Source of the DNA: Ochromonas danica
Lineage: Eukaryota > Sar > Chrysophyceae > Chromulinales > Chromulinaceae
DNA length: 41,257 bases
Assembly (NCBI GenBank): GCA_015146655.1
Contig: VKHL01000209.1
Span: forward strand, 1 to 41,257
Reading direction: 5' to 3'
Made by a program: the position numbers and the translations under genes. The notes under the pieces are model-generated. The model ran no database searches. It had not been told where the DNA came from and saw only the letters and a program-made list of their open reading frames with translations. This document shows positions 40,999 through 41,257 of the stretch, piece after piece. Position 1 is the first letter of the stretch. Each line of letters opens with the position of its first letter.

Positions 40999-41257
40999 CT
41001 AACCAAGCAAAGCACCTTCGCGCTTCTCATTGCGCCTTGCCAAATACTCTGATCTCTTCACATAGGAGGCTCGCACTTCCATGGAGAGAGCCTCACTACT
41101 GATGACCGTTTTCATTATCCTTCTACTATTCTCCTTATGTACAACGACTTTCTTCTTATTCATTTCACCATCCACCTTACCCTCAGCCAACTTCAGCCAA
41201 GGATGAGACAGACATTCTTCGATGTCCAAGCGCTTGACAGGATTACGCTTCAACATG
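40999..41257 (-). CDS. 3' end of a third CAMK-like kinase of the same family (partial)
   Basis: Reads from the window edge (MLKRNPVKRLDIEECLSHPW) to a stop at 40999-41001, about 86 codons. The end of the kinase domain is identical in DNA to kinases I and J over 41181-41257. The tail is distinct but homologous: MNKKKVVVHKENSRR, then RASYVKRSEYLARRNEKREG. This copy lies in the same orientation as kinase I. The rest of the gene is outside the window. Confidence 0.85.
   Translation of the reverse strand, partial: MLKRNPVKRLDIEECLSHPWLKLAEGKVDGEMNKKKVVVHKENSRRIMKTVISSEALSMEVRASYVKRSEYLARRNEKREGALLG
41181..41257 (-). repeat. Third copy of the kinase block, cut by the window edge
   Basis: 77/77 identical to 25247-25323 of kinase I and to the matching part of kinase J, up to the end of the window. 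Identity stops at the same KLAE codons as in the I/J pair. Confidence 0.93.

Overview
This is nuclear DNA of a eukaryote, probably a photosynthetic protist with a secondary plastid; an ochrophyte stramenopile is my best guess, with moderate to low confidence. Most genes have short GT-AG introns (43 to about 500 nt, usually 70-150), and the DNA is rich in triplet and dinucleotide microsatellites, many of them read through as poly-amino-acid tracts. The plastid evidence comes from one VOC-family protein (18539-19870). It carries a signal peptide followed by Phe, a presumed transit segment, then a twin-Arg hydrophobic signal ending in an A-x-A-like site: the layout expected for a thylakoid-lumen protein in an organism with a complex plastid. 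A mitochondrial ribosomal protein, a type II Golgi-type sulfotransferase, cytosolic arrestins and candidate cilium-associated proteins complete a flagellate-like gene set. I saw no retrovirus-like or other virus-derived element.

Layout. 1-694: 3' part of a protein-kinase-like gene with a frame break. 1167-7695: two tandem minus-strand arrestin-fold genes with C2-like segments set into the arrestin N domain. 8014-14759: a five-exon, 1957-residue IQ-motif and zinc-finger protein. 15351-16948: an unrecognised two-exon gene. 17672-18470: a 799-bp DNA element with terminal inverted repeats. 18539-19870: the plastid VOC protein. 20115-20807: mitochondrial ribosomal protein uL22. 21432-22831: a CAMK-like kinase with an N-myristoylation motif. 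23275-24101: a broken helix-turn-helix ORF. 24963-29678: two head-to-head kinase genes. 29976-33704: two head-to-head identical tRNA-Leu(CAA) genes enclosing a small membrane protein and a D-2-hydroxyglutarate dehydrogenase. 33867-36347: sulfotransferase. 36819-39234: two head-to-head acetate-transporter genes. 39477-40733: a FAM228-like protein. 40999-41257: the 3' end of a third kinase of the same family.

The most striking property is the right half, 25-39 kb. Three unrelated gene pairs (kinase, tRNA-Leu, GPR1/FUN34/YaaH transporter) each lie as inverted, divergently oriented duplicates around a unique spacer, and each pair shares a sharply bounded block that I compared base by base and found 100% identical: 780 bp for the kinases, 111 bp for the tRNAs and 800 bp for the transporters, the last including an intron. 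Outside the blocks the protein-coding pairs are clearly diverged; the first 61 residues of kinase exon 2 are 37/61 identical. This pattern indicates recent gene conversion between inverted paralogues, with the 5' ends, promoters and C-terminal tails left free to diverge. A third kinase copy (>=77 bp identical to the window edge) and a 101-bp, 99/101 patch in the kinase at 21.4 kb suggest that the exchange reaches further.

The second notable item is the arrestin pair. Two C2-like segments interrupt the arrestin N domain in an order that suggests a circularly permuted or split C2 domain. The acidic residues expected to bind calcium are kept in one paralogue and lost together in the other.
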